A stretch of DNA of 6,561 nucleotides from an uncultured Eubacterium sp. (GTDB lineage Bacteria > Bacillota_A > Clostridia > Lachnospirales > Lachnospiraceae). Positions within the stretch are counted from its first letter, which is position 1; the number at the start of each line of letters is the position of its first letter. Below, piece after piece: positions 5,620 to 6,561 of this stretch. The translations under genes were made by a program, and so were the position numbers. The notes beneath the pieces were generated by a model. That model was not told where the DNA came from and did not search any database. It was given only the letters and a program-made list of their open reading frames with translations. The stretch covers positions 1-6,561 of the forward strand of contig CANTHI010000215.1 of the NCBI GenBank assembly GCA_947653505.1. The letters run 5' to 3'.

Positions 5620-6561
5620 CCTTAGAAAAAAGAACAAAACTGGTTTTAAAAATCGCACCATCTGAATGGATCAATGAAAGCAGGGATAAGCGGGAACTCG
5701 GTGTCGTAAAAGAACTTGGTGCAGAAGTGCTTGTTATGGCCAAAGGCAGAAAAAGCGGGGTGGTGGATCAGGTGGATGGATTCGATGTTTACCGGATGTC
5801 TACGCGTCCGCTTGGAACCTATGTTCCCCCTGCATTCAATCGTATTGTTTCGATATTTACCTGGGCTCATCAGGTCAGAAAAATCGGTCCGCAGATTATA
5901 TCGGGACATGATCTGCCTGCATTACTGATCGGTTATTTGTCCGGTATTTTTATCAGCAGGAAACGGAAACCAAAGCTGGTGTATGATTCCCATGAGTTTG
6001 AACTGGGGAGAAATGTGAAGCGCAGCCGGGCTGCATTACTGGTAATTCTGCATCTGGAGCGGTTTTTAATGAAAAGATGCGCATTTTCCATTATGGTTAA
6101 TGACAGTATTGCAGATGAAGTGCGGAGAATACACCATTTGAAGCAGCGTCCGGTCGTAGTGCGGAGTATACCGGAAAACTGGGAAATAGATGACAGAGTC
6201 TGTCAGGAAATAAGGCAAAAGCTGTTATATGCTGCGGAAAGCCCGGGGAGGGCGATTTTGCTGATGTATCACGGTATGATCTGCAGCGGACGGGGGATTG
6301 AGAATCTGATCAGGGCAGCAGCGCTTTGCAAAGACGTTATGCTCGTGATTCTTGGAAATGCAGAAAACGAATCTTATCTGGAAACACTACAGAAAATGCC
6401 GGCATGTATCAGGGCGGGGAGAAGGATTTTGTTTTATCCGGCTGTACCAGCTGAACAATTATGGAAATATATTGGAGCAGCAGATATCAGCATGATGCCG
6501 ATTCTTCCCGTTACTAAGAGTTATTATTATGCTTTGCCGAATAAATTTTTTGAAAGCATTC
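5616..6561 (+). CDS. GT4-like glycosyltransferase, 3'-partial
   Basis: A second cytoplasmic GT-B glycosyltransferase of the repeat-unit assembly pathway; 315 codons are present and the frame is still open at the window end, so perhaps 50-80 residues are missing. The ATG at 5616 overlaps the amidotransferase stop (ATGA), with GAGG 8 bases upstream at 5604-5607. Seen: ESRDKRELGVVKELGAEVLV in the N-terminal Rossmann half (21-40); IISGHDLPALLIG (94-106); LVYDSHEFELGRN (121-133), a GT4 subgroup signature; then the second domain with LMYHGMICSGRGIENLI (216-232), VMLVILGNAE (241-250) and ALPNKFFESI (306-315), the start of the donor-binding E-x7-E region that continues outside. It is clearly not a copy of the glycosyltransferase at 3182 but belongs to the same broad family. 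Donor and acceptor are unknown. Confidence 0.9.
   Translation, partial: MTLEKRTKLVLKIAPSEWINESRDKRELGVVKELGAEVLVMAKGRKSGVVDQVDGFDVYRMSTRPLGTYVPPAFNRIVSIFTWAHQVRKIGPQIISGHDLPALLIGYLSGIFISRKRKPKLVYDSHEFELGRNVKRSRAALLVILHLERFLMKRCAFSIMVNDSIADEVRRIHHLKQRPVVVRSIPENWEIDDRVCQEIRQKLLYAAESPGRAILLMYHGMICSGRGIENLIRAAALCKDVMLVILGNAENESYLETLQKMPACIRAGRRILFYPAVPAEQLWKYIGAADISMMPILPVTKSYYYALPNKFFESI

Noticed and set aside
1..6561. CRISPR arrays, tRNA/rRNA genes, insertion sequences, prophage sites
   Set aside because: No regularly spaced repeats, RNA-gene consensus, transposase frame or terminal inverted repeats were seen, including at the edges of the two scars.

Overview
The window is part of a surface-polysaccharide (O-antigen or capsule-like) biosynthesis operon. 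All genes are on the + strand and tightly packed, with stop/start overlaps, direct abutment, or short gaps holding purine-rich Shine-Dalgarno sequences. Base composition is moderately AT-rich, AGA/AGG/ATA codons are common, and ribosome binding sites are AGGAGG-like. This suggests a low-GC Firmicute, most likely a gut clostridium of the Lachnospiraceae type. That placement is an inference from style, not from a marker gene.

Layout: (1) 1-1004, a 5'-truncated UDP-N-acetylglucosamine/mannosamine 6-dehydrogenase (WbpA/WecC family). (2) 1020-1538, a broken non-hydrolysing UDP-sugar 2-epimerase (WecB/WbpI family) that has lost most of its middle. (3) 1535-2614, a Gfo/Idh/MocA oxidoreductase of the WbpB/WlbA type. 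(4) 2669-3181, a left-handed beta-helix N-acetyltransferase of the WbpD/WlbB type. (5) 3182-4294, a GT4-like glycosyltransferase. (6) about 4295-4505, a short scar that appears to contain a middle piece of a HisH-like glutaminase joined to the C-terminal end of a HisF-like (WbuZ-type) synthase. (7) 4495-5619, an N-acetyl sugar amidotransferase (WbpG/WbuX/PseA family). (8) 5616-6561, a second GT4-like glycosyltransferase that runs off the window.

Together the genes match the known Pseudomonas/Bordetella route from UDP-GlcNAc through UDP-GlcNAcA and its 3-amino and 3-acetamido derivatives to a 2,3-diacetamido uronic acid. In that route a 2-epimerase (WbpI) then makes the manno form, and WbpG with HisH- and HisF-like partners converts an acetamido group to an acetamidino group. 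The aminotransferase (WbpE) expected between the WbpB and WbpD steps is not in the window.

The main surprise is selective decay. The 2-epimerase and the HisH/HisF ammonia-supply pair are reduced to scars, while the dehydrogenase, oxidoreductase, acetyltransferase, amidotransferase and glycosyltransferase frames read intact. Both scars keep the 3' end of the lost gene, which carries the start region of the next gene. Either this strain makes a modified sugar (gluco configuration, not amidinated), or the missing functions come from elsewhere in the genome, or the assembly is collapsed at these two points.
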